Positions 51,778-60,753 of a stretch of 64,000 bases of DNA are shown piece by piece (within the stretch, counting starts at the first letter, position 1; each line of letters begins with the position of its first letter). A program made the position numbers and the translations under genes. The notes under the pieces are model-generated. The model was not told where the DNA came from, searched no databases, and saw only the letters and a list, made by a program, of their open reading frames with translations. Source of the stretch: Aureimonas ureilytica DSM 18598 = NBRC 106430 (GTDB taxonomy: Bacteria > Pseudomonadota > Alphaproteobacteria > Rhizobiales > Rhizobiaceae); the NCBI RefSeq assembly GCF_000382705.1, contig NZ_ARQE01000007.1, forward strand, positions 62,433 through 126,432, read 5' to 3'.

Positions 51778-52362
51778 ATGTCGAACCCACGCCTGGAACA
51801 GCAGCTCGCCTTTCTGATCGAAGCCGACGCCCTGAAGGCCGTCGAGCGGCAATCGCGCATCGTGAAGGGTCGGCGGCGCGAGAACTCCGCCGAACATTCC
51901 TGGCATCTGGCGCTCTTCGCGCTGGTGCTCGGACCTGAGCGGCCCGACATCGACGTCTCGCGCGTCGTCGCCATGCTGCTTCTCCACGACCTCGTCGAGA
52001 TCGACGCCGGGGACAATCCGATGCACGGCGCGTTCGACGCGGACGGGGTGGCCGAAGCCGAAGACGCGGCGGCGAAGCGCCTCTTCGGGCTTCTGCCGGG
52101 CGATCTTGCGGATCGGTTCGAAGGCCTGTGGCGCGAGTTCGAGGCCGCCGAAACGCCGGACGCCCGGTTCGCCAGAGCGCTCGACCGGTTCCAGCCGCTT
52201 CTCCTGAACACGCTCACCGACGGCGGGACCTGGACCGAGAACGATGTGAGCGAGGCGCAGGTCCAGGCGCGCTACGGTCCCGTCATCGAAAAGGGCTCGC
52301 CCGACTGGTGGGCGCACGCGAAGGCGCTCGTCGCGCGCCATTTCGCGCGAAGCGATCGCTGA
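51778..52362 (+). CDS. HD-domain phosphohydrolase (YfbR/HDDC2-like)
   Basis: 194 residues. HD metal ligands: His in RRENSAEHSWHLALFALVLG, HD in AMLLLHDLVEIDAGDN and the distal Asp in FARALDRFQPLLLN. Family members are 5'-deoxynucleotidases (YfbR, HDDC2) that dephosphorylate dNMPs. It is separated by 77 nt from the M20 gene and may be an independent housekeeping gene. Confidence 0.85.
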   Translation: MSNPRLEQQLAFLIEADALKAVERQSRIVKGRRRENSAEHSWHLALFALVLGPERPDIDVSRVVAMLLLHDLVEIDAGDNPMHGAFDADGVAEAEDAAAKRLFGLLPGDLADRFEGLWREFEAAETPDARFARALDRFQPLLLNTLTDGGTWTENDVSEAQVQARYGPVIEKGSPDWWAHAKALVARHFARSDR

Positions 52363-52455
52363 TGATTCCGAGCCGGACGTGGGGCGAGGAGGGCCAAGAC
52401 GAGCCCTCCCCGCTGCCAGCGAACCGACGGATTTTCCCAGACCGGGCCGGTCGGC

Positions 52456-53343
52456 TCAGACGTATTTGCGCCAGTCGTGCTCTTCCCGGAAGCCGAGCAC
52501 CTCCCGGATCTTGCGATTGGAAAGCGGGGCTTCGTTCGGCCCCATCTCGCGGGTCACCGGCACGTTCGGGCAGTGCTTGGCGAGGAATTCCATCGTCGGC
52601 ATGTCGGCCGTGATCGTGTCGTTCGTCGCGTTGAAGACCTGGAAGCCGAGGCCGTCCGTCTCGATGCAGCGATGGACGATCTGCCCGAGATCGCGGGCGT
52701 CGATATAGCTCCAGGCGTTTCGCTTGCGCGACATCGGATCGGCGACGAAGCCGGGGAACCGATCATATTCGTGCGGCTCGATCACGTTGCCGATCCGCAG
52801 GGCGTAGATGTCGATCCCTGAGCGCATCGCGAAGGCGCGCGCGGTCTTCTCGTTCAGGAGCTTCGACAGGCCGTAGCTGTCCATCGGATCGCTGTCGTAG
52901 TCCTCTTCGAGCGGGAAGGAATGGAAGTCCCGGTCGCCCTCGGCGAAGCACACGCCATAGGTGGTCTCGGAGGACGCGATGACGATCTTCTTCACGCCGA
53001 GCTTCACCGCCGCCTCGATGACGTTGTAGGTGCCGATCGTGTTGATGCGGAAGGTCTCGTTGTCGGGCTTGAGGAGCATGCGAGGCACGGCCGCGAAATG
53101 CACCACCGCGTCGGGCGCGGCCGGCAACCGGCCGGTGTCGTAGCCCTCGAAGCCGAAATGGCTCGACAGCGCGTTGAACATCTGCCCGCTATCGGCGATG
53201 TCGGCATAGAGCGTGTTCACCCCGGGAACATCGGTCGGCGCGAGATCGACATTGAGGACGGCGTGTCCCCGATCGACCAGATACTGCACCGCATGTCGGC
53301 CGGCCTTGCCGGAGCCGCCGGTGAAGACGATGCGTTTGCTCAT
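52456..53343 (-). CDS. NAD-dependent epimerase/dehydratase (extended SDR)
   Basis: 295 residues. Rossmann motif VFTGGSGKAGRHAVQYLV, active-site Ser/Thr region IVIASSETTYGVCF, and catalytic Tyr-Lys in DSYGLSKLLNEKTA, the YxxxK of UDP-sugar epimerase relatives. It acts on an unknown sugar or sugar-like alcohol with NAD. Divergent from the AraC regulator at 53569 and probably under its control. Confidence 0.87.
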   Translation of the reverse strand: MSKRIVFTGGSGKAGRHAVQYLVDRGHAVLNVDLAPTDVPGVNTLYADIADSGQMFNALSSHFGFEGYDTGRLPAAPDAVVHFAAVPRMLLKPDNETFRINTIGTYNVIEAAVKLGVKKIVIASSETTYGVCFAEGDRDFHSFPLEEDYDSDPMDSYGLSKLLNEKTARAFAMRSGIDIYALRIGNVIEPHEYDRFPGFVADPMSRKRNAWSYIDARDLGQIVHRCIETDGLGFQVFNATNDTITADMPTMEFLAKHCPNVPVTREMGPNEAPLSNRKIREVLGFREEHDWRKYV

Positions 53344-53568
53344 GATGAAGCTCCCTCCTGATGCTCCGAGACGGCGGGAGCGCAGGCTCCGCCCCTCCTC
53401 TCCCCTTTGTCGGTCAGGTCGGTCGAAGATCAAGCCGACGCGGACGGTTCGCCCTCCGGCCGAGGCGCGGACCGGCTCCTTTCGAGCCCGTCCCGGAAGG
53501 GGGGAGGCCGGCCTCACCCATTGAGCCGACCGGCGCCGCTTGACCGAGCGTGGCGGGGCCGGTGTAGG

Positions 53569-54579
53569 ATGGGCATGTCTGGTCGAGCGACGGGAGTCGG
53601 ATGGATGCCGGATGTGCCGCAGCCCCTCAGCCGGTTCCGCCGCTTCGTCACCACGGATATGGACGAGGCGCGCAGCGAGGTGTCGCGCATCTATTGCGAC
53701 CATCGGCTGATCTCGACGGCGGGCAGCCCGCATCTCCATGCCTGGCAGAACGCCGTGCGGCTGGGCCCGGTGACTCTGAGCGCCATGAGCTACGGCGCGG
53801 AGATCGAGATCGATCCGGGCGCGCTGAAGGACTTCTATCTGGTCATGCTGCCCTATGCCGGGAGCGCCGACGTCCGGCATGGCCGGGAGCAGGTCGTCGC
53901 CGACGCCACACAGGCCACCGTCCTGACGCCCGACGCGGGCACGCGGATGCGCTGGTCGGCGGACTGCGCGAAGCTGATGGTGCGGATCGAGCGGGAGGCG
54001 CTGGAGCGACAGATGTCGGCCATGCTGGGCGGCGGCTCGGCAAGCGGCATCGACTTCAGCCTCGCCATGCCGCTGACCGACGGGGCGGCGCATTGGTGGC
54101 GCATGGTCCGGCTGGCGATGGACGGGCTGGATCGTCTCGCTGAAGCCCCAGGCCCCGTCGCCGCGAGCCTTCAGGGCTCGCTGCTGATGGCGACGCTGAT
54201 CGAGCAGCAGCCCAATTCCTTGACCGCCCGGCTGGCGCGCGCCGAAAGCCCCGCCGCGCCGCGCCATGTCCGCCTCGTGGAAGATTACATCGAGGAGAAT
54301 GCCGAGAAGCCGCTGACGGTGGAGGATCTCGTCGCGGTCGGCGGCGTCAGTTCGCGCGCGCTGTTCGAGGGGTTTCGCCGGTTTCGCGGCACCTCTCCCC
54401 TCGCCCATCTGCGCGCGGTGCGCCTGCGGCGCGTGCGCGAGGACCTTCTGCGGGCCGACGCGCAGGACACCGTCACGCTCGTCGCCACCCGCTGGGGCTT
54501 CTTTCAGCTCGGCCGCTTCGCCGCGCTTTATCGCGAGACGTTCGGCGAGACGCCCTCCGAGACGCTGCGCCGCCGCTGA
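53569..54579 (+). CDS. AraC-family regulator (AraC-binding-like N-terminal domain)
   Basis: 336 residues. N-terminal ligand domain of the XylS/NphR/EutR type (about 30-210: DMDEARSEVSRIYCDHRLIS, SYGAEIEIDPGALKDFYLVM), then two helix-turn-helices: EKPLTVEDLVAVGGVSSRAL with FEGFRRFRGTSPLAHLRAVR, and VTLVATRWGFFQLGRFAALY with FGETPSETL. Regulators of this class activate aromatic or amine oxidation operons. It sits between the epimerase and SDR/StyAB genes, which both run on the other strand. ATG at 53575 is an alternative start. Confidence 0.88.
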   Translation: MGMSGRATGVGWMPDVPQPLSRFRRFVTTDMDEARSEVSRIYCDHRLISTAGSPHLHAWQNAVRLGPVTLSAMSYGAEIEIDPGALKDFYLVMLPYAGSADVRHGREQVVADATQATVLTPDAGTRMRWSADCAKLMVRIEREALERQMSAMLGGGSASGIDFSLAMPLTDGAAHWWRMVRLAMDGLDRLAEAPGPVAASLQGSLLMATLIEQQPNSLTARLARAESPAAPRHVRLVEDYIEENAEKPLTVEDLVAVGGVSSRALFEGFRRFRGTSPLAHLRAVRLRRVREDLLRADAQDTVTLVATRWGFFQLGRFAALYRETFGETPSETLRRR

Positions 54580-54639
54580 CGCGAATGAGGCCTGCCCCGC
54601 CTCGGAGGAGAAGGCGGGGCAGGCCGGTCGGGCGGGGTC

Positions 54640-55440
54640 TCAGCGAACGCTGGCCGCGCCGCCCGTGAGAAGCGCGATGGCCTGTCCCGGCCCTTCCGGC
54701 CCGAGCGCGGTATAGCCGCCGTCGACCTTCAGCTCCGACCCCGTGGTGAAGCTCGCGGCCTCCGAGGCGAGGAAGAGGATGGCGCTCGCCGCCTCCGGCC
54801 CGCGCCCGACACGGCCGAGAATGTGGAACTGCGCCCCGACGCGGTCGGCCTTTTCCTGGTCGTTGCCGGACAGGCCGGCGATCGGCGCGCTCCAGGTCCA
54901 GCCGAGGATCACGCTGTTGGCGCGGATGCCGTCCTTGGCATAGTCGAGCGCCTGGGAATGCGTGAGGTGCAGGATCGCGGCCTTGGAGACCGGATAGGTC
55001 CAGCGCCCGGACTGCGCGGCATAGGCGCTGATCGAGGAGATGTTGACGATCGAGCCCTTCACCTTGGCCAGGTGCGGGCGCGCCTTTTCCGACAGGATGG
55101 CGCTCGACACGAGGTTGGTGTCCAGCGTGTTCAGCCAGGAGGCGCGGCTGGAGGCGGCCCCTTCGTCGTCGTAGACGGCGGCATTGTTGACGACGAGGTC
55201 GAGCCGGCCCCAGCCGAGCGCCGCCGAGACCAGCGCGTCGAGGTCTTCGTCGCGGCGGATGTCGGCCGGGACATGGCGCACGGCCTCGCCGAACTCGGCC
55301 GTCAGCGCCGCGCCCGCCGCTTCGCTGCGCGAGCCGACGACGACCTTGAACCCGGCCTTGACGAGCCCGCGCGTGATGTCGAGGCCGATGCTGGCCGCGC
55401 CGCCGGTGACGATGGCGACCTTGCCCTGAAACTCGCTCAT
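54640..55440 (-). CDS. Short-chain dehydrogenase/reductase
   Basis: 266 residues. Cofactor motif VTGGAASIGLDITRGLVKAG, NNAAVYDD, catalytic Ser in VNISSISAYAAQSG and YPVSKAAILHLTHS (Tyr-x3-Lys). C-terminal FTTGSELKVDGGYTAL is the classical SDR end. It oxidises a secondary alcohol or reduces a ketone with NAD(P). Its start overlaps the flavin reductase gene stop by 4 nt, so it belongs to the monooxygenase operon and may act on the hydroxylated or epoxidised product. Confidence 0.9.
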   Translation of the reverse strand: MSEFQGKVAIVTGGAASIGLDITRGLVKAGFKVVVGSRSEAAGAALTAEFGEAVRHVPADIRRDEDLDALVSAALGWGRLDLVVNNAAVYDDEGAASSRASWLNTLDTNLVSSAILSEKARPHLAKVKGSIVNISSISAYAAQSGRWTYPVSKAAILHLTHSQALDYAKDGIRANSVILGWTWSAPIAGLSGNDQEKADRVGAQFHILGRVGRGPEAASAILFLASEAASFTTGSELKVDGGYTALGPEGPGQAIALLTGGAASVR

Positions 55441-55943
55441 GCGTGCATCTCCGCGACCTGGGGCTTGTGCAGCTGCTTGTAGCCGCCGCCGAAATAAAGA
55501 AGCGGTTCGCCGGGGCCATGCCGATAGCCGATCACTTCGGCGATGTAGATGAGATGGTCGCCGGCGTCCGTCGCCTGGGTGATCCGGCAGGCGAACTGCG
55601 CGAGCGCGCCTTCCACCACCGGCAGGCCGTTCAGCTCGTCGAAGGTCACGTCCAGAGGCTCCTTGCCGCGGGAGGAGAAGTGGCGCGACAGGTGCTGCTG
55701 GTCTTCGGAGAGAACCGAAAGGCCGTAATGGCCGTGATCGTTGAGGGCTTCCTTGATCGAGGCGCGGTGGTCGATGCAGATCAGGACCAGCGGCGGGTCG
55801 AGCGAGACCGAGGTGAAGGAATTGGCGGTCATGCCATGGACGCGCTCGCCCGCGCGCGTCGTGACGATGAGGACGCCGGTGGCGAACATGCCGAAGGCGC
55901 GGCGCAGTTCCTTGGGGTCGATGCTGGGAACGAGGAGGCTCAT
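55437..55943 (-). CDS. Flavin reductase, StyB-like monooxygenase component
   Basis: 168 residues of the flavin reductase fold: FGMFATGVLIVTTRAGERVH, GMTANSFTSVSLDPPLVLIC, and GDHLIYIAEVIGYRHGPGEP with LLYFGGGYKQL. It supplies reduced FAD or FMN to a partner oxygenase using NAD(P)H. It overlaps the StyA-like gene by 4 nt, and that gene is the obvious partner. Confidence 0.9.
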   Translation of the reverse strand: MSLLVPSIDPKELRRAFGMFATGVLIVTTRAGERVHGMTANSFTSVSLDPPLVLICIDHRASIKEALNDHGHYGLSVLSEDQQHLSRHFSSRGKEPLDVTFDELNGLPVVEGALAQFACRITQATDAGDHLIYIAEVIGYRHGPGEPLLYFGGGYKQLHKPQVAEMHA

Positions 55944-57166
55944 GCGGCTTCTCCCTGACGCTCGGAGAGGAAGGCTTCGGTGAGGGCCGGGTCGGTGATC
56001 GTCGGGAAGAAGTCCCTGGGATCGTTGAACCCGTTGGTGAACCAGCGCGCGACGCGCGGGCTCGTCTGCGCGGCGAACAGCGTCTTCACCATGTGTTCGG
56101 GCGGCGGCAGGAGCATGTTGTTGGTCCAGCCGACCACGAACTTGGCGTAGTCCCAGTAGCGCTCGAAGCAGACCTGCATGAACGTGGCGTCGAAGGGCCG
56201 GTCGCCATGCGCCAGGATCGCCGCGCGATAGGCGGCCGCGCAATGGCTGGCATTGTTGGCGCCCTGGCCGGTGATCGGATCGTTGAGGCAGACCGAGTCG
56301 CCCATGCCGAGCGCCAGCGCGCCGGAGGGCAGCGTCAGGATCGGCTTGCGCACGGTCGGCGGGAAGCGGCCCGTGAGGGTGCCCAGATCGTCGGTCAGCA
56401 CCACGTCCCTGGCGCGCTCGTATTCGGCCGGCACGAACTCCTTCAGAATGCGCAGGCTCTCGCCCAGATGCGCCTCGGGCGTCTTCGCCTCGGCCCAGCG
56501 ATCCATCGGCCCGCCGGGAAGGCCCTCGAAGACCATGATCTCGCACGGGCCGGACAGGGTCAGAGCCGGGAAGACGAAATACTCGCCGACGCCGGGAACG
56601 AGGTTGAAGTTGACGGCCGAATGCTTTTCGCGCGGCACCATGCCGTGGACATAGGTCAGCGCGAGAGAGCGCTGCGGCTTGTCGAAGGGCGAGCGCTCGG
56701 CGTCGCGCTGGAAGAGCTTGCCGATCTCGCCCTTTCCGGAGGCAACGATCACGAGATCGCATTCGCGATGCAGCGCCTCGAGATCGTCGAGGCCCGCGTC
56801 CTGAATGCGCAGCTCGCCCCCGGCGCGCTCGAACTCCTCCATCCAGCGCGGCATCTTCACGCGCTGGTCGATGGAGCGGGCGGGCTTGTCGAGGCGCGAG
56901 GACCAGCGGACCGCCGTGGCCCCGTCCTGCACCAGCGCGAACTGGATGCCCTCGACGGGCGGCGCGTCCTCCCAGAAGTCGATGCCGAGCTCGCGCTCGT
57001 TGGCGAGCGCCCGGTCGAACATGCACTGGCTGGATGTCACCCGCCCTCCGGCGATCTGGTCGCCGGTCTGATTGGACACCATGACGACTTCGTAGCCGTC
57101 GGCGATGAGGCCGAGGCCGAGTTGCAGACCCGCCTGCCCGGCTCCCACGATCCCGATCTTTCGCAT
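55940..57166 (-). CDS. Styrene/indole monooxygenase StyA-like oxygenase component
   Basis: 408 residues. FAD-binding GIVGAGQAGLQLGLGLIADG, then SNQTGDQIAGGRVTSSQCMF, DLVIVASGKGEIGKLF, ALGMGDSVCLNDPITGQGAN and the C-terminal region ending RWFTNGFNDPRDFFPTITDP, all as in StyA-type two-component flavoprotein monooxygenases. Such enzymes epoxidise styrene or indole. Here the neighbours (LLM oxygenase, VOC protein, peptide-type ABC transporter) do not match a known styrene pathway, so the real substrate may be another aromatic or heterocycle. Confidence 0.88.
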   Translation of the reverse strand: MRKIGIVGAGQAGLQLGLGLIADGYEVVMVSNQTGDQIAGGRVTSSQCMFDRALANERELGIDFWEDAPPVEGIQFALVQDGATAVRWSSRLDKPARSIDQRVKMPRWMEEFERAGGELRIQDAGLDDLEALHRECDLVIVASGKGEIGKLFQRDAERSPFDKPQRSLALTYVHGMVPREKHSAVNFNLVPGVGEYFVFPALTLSGPCEIMVFEGLPGGPMDRWAEAKTPEAHLGESLRILKEFVPAEYERARDVVLTDDLGTLTGRFPPTVRKPILTLPSGALALGMGDSVCLNDPITGQGANNASHCAAAYRAAILAHGDRPFDATFMQVCFERYWDYAKFVVGWTNNMLLPPPEHMVKTLFAAQTSPRVARWFTNGFNDPRDFFPTITDPALTEAFLSERQGEAA

Positions 57167-57262
57167 CTGCGTGCTCCTTCTTCCTCCCGAAGATGAAGCG
57201 ATCGTCGCAAATCCGTCATGCGGCGCTATGCGCGCAGCGCGGGTCCTATCCGCTCAGCGCGG

Positions 57263-57306
57263 AATAGTTGAGGCGGAAGCGTTTCAAGTCTAAAATAGTT
57301 CGGCGG
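57263..57306. promoter_or_regulatory. Direct repeats in the divergent StyA/FAD-oxidoreductase promoter
   Basis: AATAGTTGAGGCGG at 57263-57276 and AATAGTTCGGCGG at 57294-57306, 31 nt apart (about three helical turns), in the 175-nt gap between the two divergent genes. AraC-type activators often bind such direct repeats. The local regulator at 53569 is a candidate. Confidence 0.35.
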
Positions 57307-57341
57307 GCCGGTTCGCCCGCTTTGCCGGAGGGGATCGGCGC

Positions 57342-58940
57342 ATGACGCTTGAGTTCGACGCCGTGGTGGTGGGTGCGGGGCACAACGGTCTGGCGACGGC
57401 CGTGCATCTGGCGAGCCGTGGCTGGTCCGTGACCGTCGTGGAGAAGGCGAGCGCCCCCGGCGGCGCGGTGAAGACGGCGGAAGCGACGCTGCCCGGCTTC
57501 CGGCACGACCTCTATGCCATGAACCTTTCCATGTTCGCGGGCTCGCCCTTCTTCGCCAGCCATCGCGACGGGCTCCTGAAACATGGGCTGGAGCTCGTCC
57601 CCTCACGGGACGGCTTCGCCACCGCCTTTCCCGACGGGACATGGCTCGGCGTCAGCCAGGACATCGAGACCACCACGGCGCGCATCGCCGCGCTTTCGGC
57701 CGCCGACGCCAGGAACTGGCGGGCGCTGATGGACCGCTTCGGACGCGAGGCGCCCCACATCTTCGCGCTGCTGGGCGCCGAGCTTCCCTCGCGCGCGGCC
57801 ATGGGCGCGGTGTGGAAGGCCTGGCGGGCGCTGGGCGTGGCCGGCGTCGCCGATATCGCCAAGCTCGTCCTGTCCTCGCCCCGCGCCTTTCTCGACGCGC
57901 ATTTCGAGCATCCCAAGGTCAAGGCGATGCTCGGCGCATGGGGGCTCCATCTCGACTTCGGGCCGGATGTCGCGGGCGGCGCGCTGTTTCCCTATCTGGA
58001 ATCCTGCGCCTGCCAGAGCTTCGGCATGGTCTTCGGGCGCGGCGGAGCGGACACGATCATCCGCGCCATGACGGGCTATCTGCGCTCGCTCGGCGGCGAC
58101 ATCCGCCTGGACGCGCCCGTGGAGGCGATCGAGATCGAAGGCGGACGGGCGCGGGGCGTGCGCCTCGCCTCGGGCGAGCGGTTGATCGCGCGCCGGGCAG
58201 TGGTCGCCAATCTCCATCCCAAGGGTCTGGCAAAGCTCGTCGCCGGCAGGGCGGGCGATCGGCGCCCGTCCGATTTCGCCGCGAAGACCGCCGGCTTCCG
58301 CGCGGGGCCGGGCACGATGATGATCCATCTGGCGCTGAACGGCCCGGCCGAATGGCGCGCCGGGGCCGACCTCGGCCGCTTCCCCTATGTCCATCTCGCG
58401 CCGGATTTCGGCACGATGGGTCGGACCTACAACGAGGCCATGGCGGGGCTGCTCCCGGCCGAGCCGGTGCTCGTGGTCGGCCAGCCGACCGCCATCGATC
58501 CGACCCGTGCCCCGGAGGGCCACCACATTCTCTGGGTGCAGGTGCGGGTCCTGCCCGCCGACATCCGGGGCGACGCCGCCGGAGCGATACAGGCGCGGAC
58601 CTGGGACGAGGCGAAGGAGGCCTATGCCGACCGCGCGATCGCGCTGCTCGAAACCTATGCGCCGGGGCTTTCGGCGAAGATCCTCGCCCGCGCCGTCCAT
58701 TCGCCGCTCGATCTGGAGCGCGACAATCCCAATCTCGTCGGCGGCGACAGCCTGTCGGGCAGTCACCAGCTCGACCAGAACTTCCTGTTCCGCCCGGCCT
58801 TCGGCTGGTCGAAGCATCGCGGTCCGGCGGACGGTCTCTTCATGGTCGGCGCCTCGACCTGGCCGGGCGCCGGCACGGGTGCCGGCTCCGGCTTCATGGT
58901 GGGCAAGCGTCTGGCGGGCGAGGCCAGGCCCGCCCGCTGA
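57342..58940 (+). CDS. NAD(P)/FAD-dependent oxidoreductase, phytoene-desaturase-like
   Basis: 532 residues. N-terminal dinucleotide motif DAVVVGAGHNGLATAVHLAS then VVEKASAPGGAVKTAEATLP; middle GMVFGRGGADTIIRAMTGYL; C-terminal FLFRPAFGWSKHRGPADGLF and MVGASTWPGAGTGAGSGFMV, the carotenoid desaturase/isomerase-like signature. No phytoene synthase or other carotenoid genes are nearby, so an amine oxidase-like or desaturase step on the catabolic substrate is more likely. It is divergent from the styA-like gene and shares a promoter region. Confidence 0.85.
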   Translation: MTLEFDAVVVGAGHNGLATAVHLASRGWSVTVVEKASAPGGAVKTAEATLPGFRHDLYAMNLSMFAGSPFFASHRDGLLKHGLELVPSRDGFATAFPDGTWLGVSQDIETTTARIAALSAADARNWRALMDRFGREAPHIFALLGAELPSRAAMGAVWKAWRALGVAGVADIAKLVLSSPRAFLDAHFEHPKVKAMLGAWGLHLDFGPDVAGGALFPYLESCACQSFGMVFGRGGADTIIRAMTGYLRSLGGDIRLDAPVEAIEIEGGRARGVRLASGERLIARRAVVANLHPKGLAKLVAGRAGDRRPSDFAAKTAGFRAGPGTMMIHLALNGPAEWRAGADLGRFPYVHLAPDFGTMGRTYNEAMAGLLPAEPVLVVGQPTAIDPTRAPEGHHILWVQVRVLPADIRGDAAGAIQARTWDEAKEAYADRAIALLETYAPGLSAKILARAVHSPLDLERDNPNLVGGDSLSGSHQLDQNFLFRPAFGWSKHRGPADGLFMVGASTWPGAGTGAGSGFMVGKRLAGEARPAR

Positions 58941-58953
58941 GCGGCGCGCCGTC

Positions 58954-60084
58954 CTATTCGGCGGCCTGCACGACGGCGTCCGGCTGGGCGCTGCGCAGGC
59001 CCCGCTCTTCGAGGCGCGGCAGCACCTCGTCGCGGAAATAGGGAAACTCCTCTGCATAGTTGACGAAGGAGAGCGTCGTGCCGCCGAAACCCGCCTCGAC
59101 CAGCGCCTCGATCCCGTCCGCCACCTGATCGGGCGTGCCCGTCAGCGGGAAGCCGCCATGGCCCGCCGCCATGCGTTCGCGGATCAGCGCGAGCAGATCG
59201 TGCGGGAAGGAATGGGCATGGGCGAACTGGAGATTGACGAGATTGTCCGTCGCCTCCCAATCCGTCTGCGCGAGGCAATGATCGTAATAGGCCTTGGCCT
59301 CGCTCTCGCTCGGCCGGCAGACGACATGGGAGAAGGTCAGGACCTCCACGTCCCGTCCCGCCTCGCGCCCGGCCGCCTTCAGCTCGGCGATCTCCGCGCC
59401 CGAGCGCGACAGGTCGATGGCCGGCGTGAACAGGAAATCGGCGTTGCGCACGGCAAAGCCCCGCCCCTCGCCCGAACCCGCCGCATTGACGATCGGCACC
59501 CGGCCGCGCTTCGGCTTGGGATCGGAATGAACGCCGCGAAGCTGAAAGAAGCGCCCGTCGAAATCGAACGAACCCTCGGTTTCCCAGAGCCGGCCGATCA
59601 CGTCGAGCCATTCCTGCGCATAGGCGTAGCGCTCGACATGCGAGGCCGGCAGGTCGAGGCCGAGCGCGGCGTATTCGGGCGCGTTCCAGCCGGCGACGAC
59701 GTTCAGCCCGGCGCGCCCGTTGCCGATGGCGTCCAGCGTCGCGATCTGCTTGGCGACGACGACCGGATTGTTGGCGGCCGTGTGGACCGTCGAGATCACG
59801 GCGATGCGGCGCGTCGAGGCGAGCAGCCCGGCCGCCCAGGTCGTCGTTTCCAGGACGTCCTTCTGGAAGTTGATGTCGCGCCCGCCATAGCCGATCCAGC
59901 GGGCGATCGGCAGCAGGAAGTCGAGCCCCGCCTCGTCGGTCATCCGGGCGAGCGAGAGATTGGACTCCCACGAAGCGTCCCAGCGCTCGGGGACTTTCGT
60001 CACCGACATGCCGTTGGAGCAGTTGGCCGCGAAGATGCCGAGCTTGAAACGGCCGCGGCGGTCGAGTGGGTTGAGGGACGTCAT
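58954..60084 (-). CDS. LLM-class flavin-dependent monooxygenase
   Basis: 376 residues of the bacterial luciferase-like fold. LARMTDEAGLDFLLPIARWI, RIAVISTVHTAANNPVVVAK, NVVAGWNAPEYAALGLDLPA, and PIVNAAGSGEGRGFAVRNAD are close to SsuD/NtaA/RutA-type enzymes that use FMNH2 to oxidise sulfonates, aminocarboxylates or heterocycles. Reduced flavin could come from the StyB-like reductase. It is transcribed away from the operon above and just 13 nt from the convergent FAD enzyme gene end. Confidence 0.88.
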   Translation of the reverse strand: MTSLNPLDRRGRFKLGIFAANCSNGMSVTKVPERWDASWESNLSLARMTDEAGLDFLLPIARWIGYGGRDINFQKDVLETTTWAAGLLASTRRIAVISTVHTAANNPVVVAKQIATLDAIGNGRAGLNVVAGWNAPEYAALGLDLPASHVERYAYAQEWLDVIGRLWETEGSFDFDGRFFQLRGVHSDPKPKRGRVPIVNAAGSGEGRGFAVRNADFLFTPAIDLSRSGAEIAELKAAGREAGRDVEVLTFSHVVCRPSESEAKAYYDHCLAQTDWEATDNLVNLQFAHAHSFPHDLLALIRERMAAGHGGFPLTGTPDQVADGIEALVEAGFGGTTLSFVNYAEEFPYFRDEVLPRLEERGLRSAQPDAVVQAAE

Positions 60085-60124
60085 CGAACTTTCTCCTTTT
60101 CCGATCGGGAGCGGCATGCGGGGC

Positions 60125-60673
60125 TCACGCCGCGTCCTTGGGCGACCAGAGCCGGACGCCGCCTTCGCGCTCGTAGGCCATGCCCTTCGGGTAGCTGATC
60201 GCCTCCAGCTGGAGGCCCCAGGGCGCGAGGAAATAGAGGATCGACTGGCCCGCCGCCGGACCCTCGCCGATCGGCAGCGGCCCGGCGAAGCTGCGCACGC
60301 CATGGGCGTCGAGATGCGCCTTCATCGCCGCGATGTCGTCGACATAGAAGGCGATGTGCTGGGCGCCGATGTCGCTGTTGCGCAGGAGCGGCGCGGATTG
60401 ATCGGGCGCGCTGTACTGGAAGAGCTCGATATTGGCGCCATTGCCGCAGCGGATGAGGGTGATCGTCCGGATCACGGCGCGCGCGTCCACGCCGAGATGA
60501 TCGGTCATGAAGGTGCCGGCGTCGTCGGAAAACGGGCCGAAGGACAGGGCGACCTCGCCGCCGAGAACCCCGGTGAAGAAGGCGACCGCCTCGTCCATGT
60601 CCGGCACGGTGATGCCGATATGGTCGACGCCTCGGATGCCGGGCGCGGCGCGCCCCGTGTCTTGGCCTGTCAT
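60125..60673 (-). CDS. VOC-family protein (glyoxalase/dioxygenase-like)
   Basis: 182 residues. Two VOC modules: GVDHIGITVPDMDEAVAFFT then VLGGEVALSFGPFSDDAGTF, and IGAQHIAFYVDDIAAMKAHL then GQSILYFLAPWGLQLEAISY. Potential metal ligands are the His in VDHIGI, the Glu in NIELFQY, the His in AQHIAF and the Glu in QLEAIS. It may be a ring-cleaving or isomerising enzyme in the pathway. It lies 40 nt upstream of the LLM gene on the same strand. Confidence 0.85.
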   Translation of the reverse strand: MTGQDTGRAAPGIRGVDHIGITVPDMDEAVAFFTGVLGGEVALSFGPFSDDAGTFMTDHLGVDARAVIRTITLIRCGNGANIELFQYSAPDQSAPLLRNSDIGAQHIAFYVDDIAAMKAHLDAHGVRSFAGPLPIGEGPAAGQSILYFLAPWGLQLEAISYPKGMAYEREGGVRLWSPKDAA

Positions 60674-60753
60674 GTCTCGTGTCCGGCGGACTGGTCGATC
60701 GGGCCGCTCCCCGCGCGGCCGCCGCGCGCGGGGAGCGGCGGCGGGAAACAGCG

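Noticed and set aside
57342-58940. Carotenoid biosynthesis gene (phytoene desaturase)
   Set aside because: No crtB, crtE or other carotenoid gene is nearby and the surroundings are catabolic; only the fold similarity is kept in the call.
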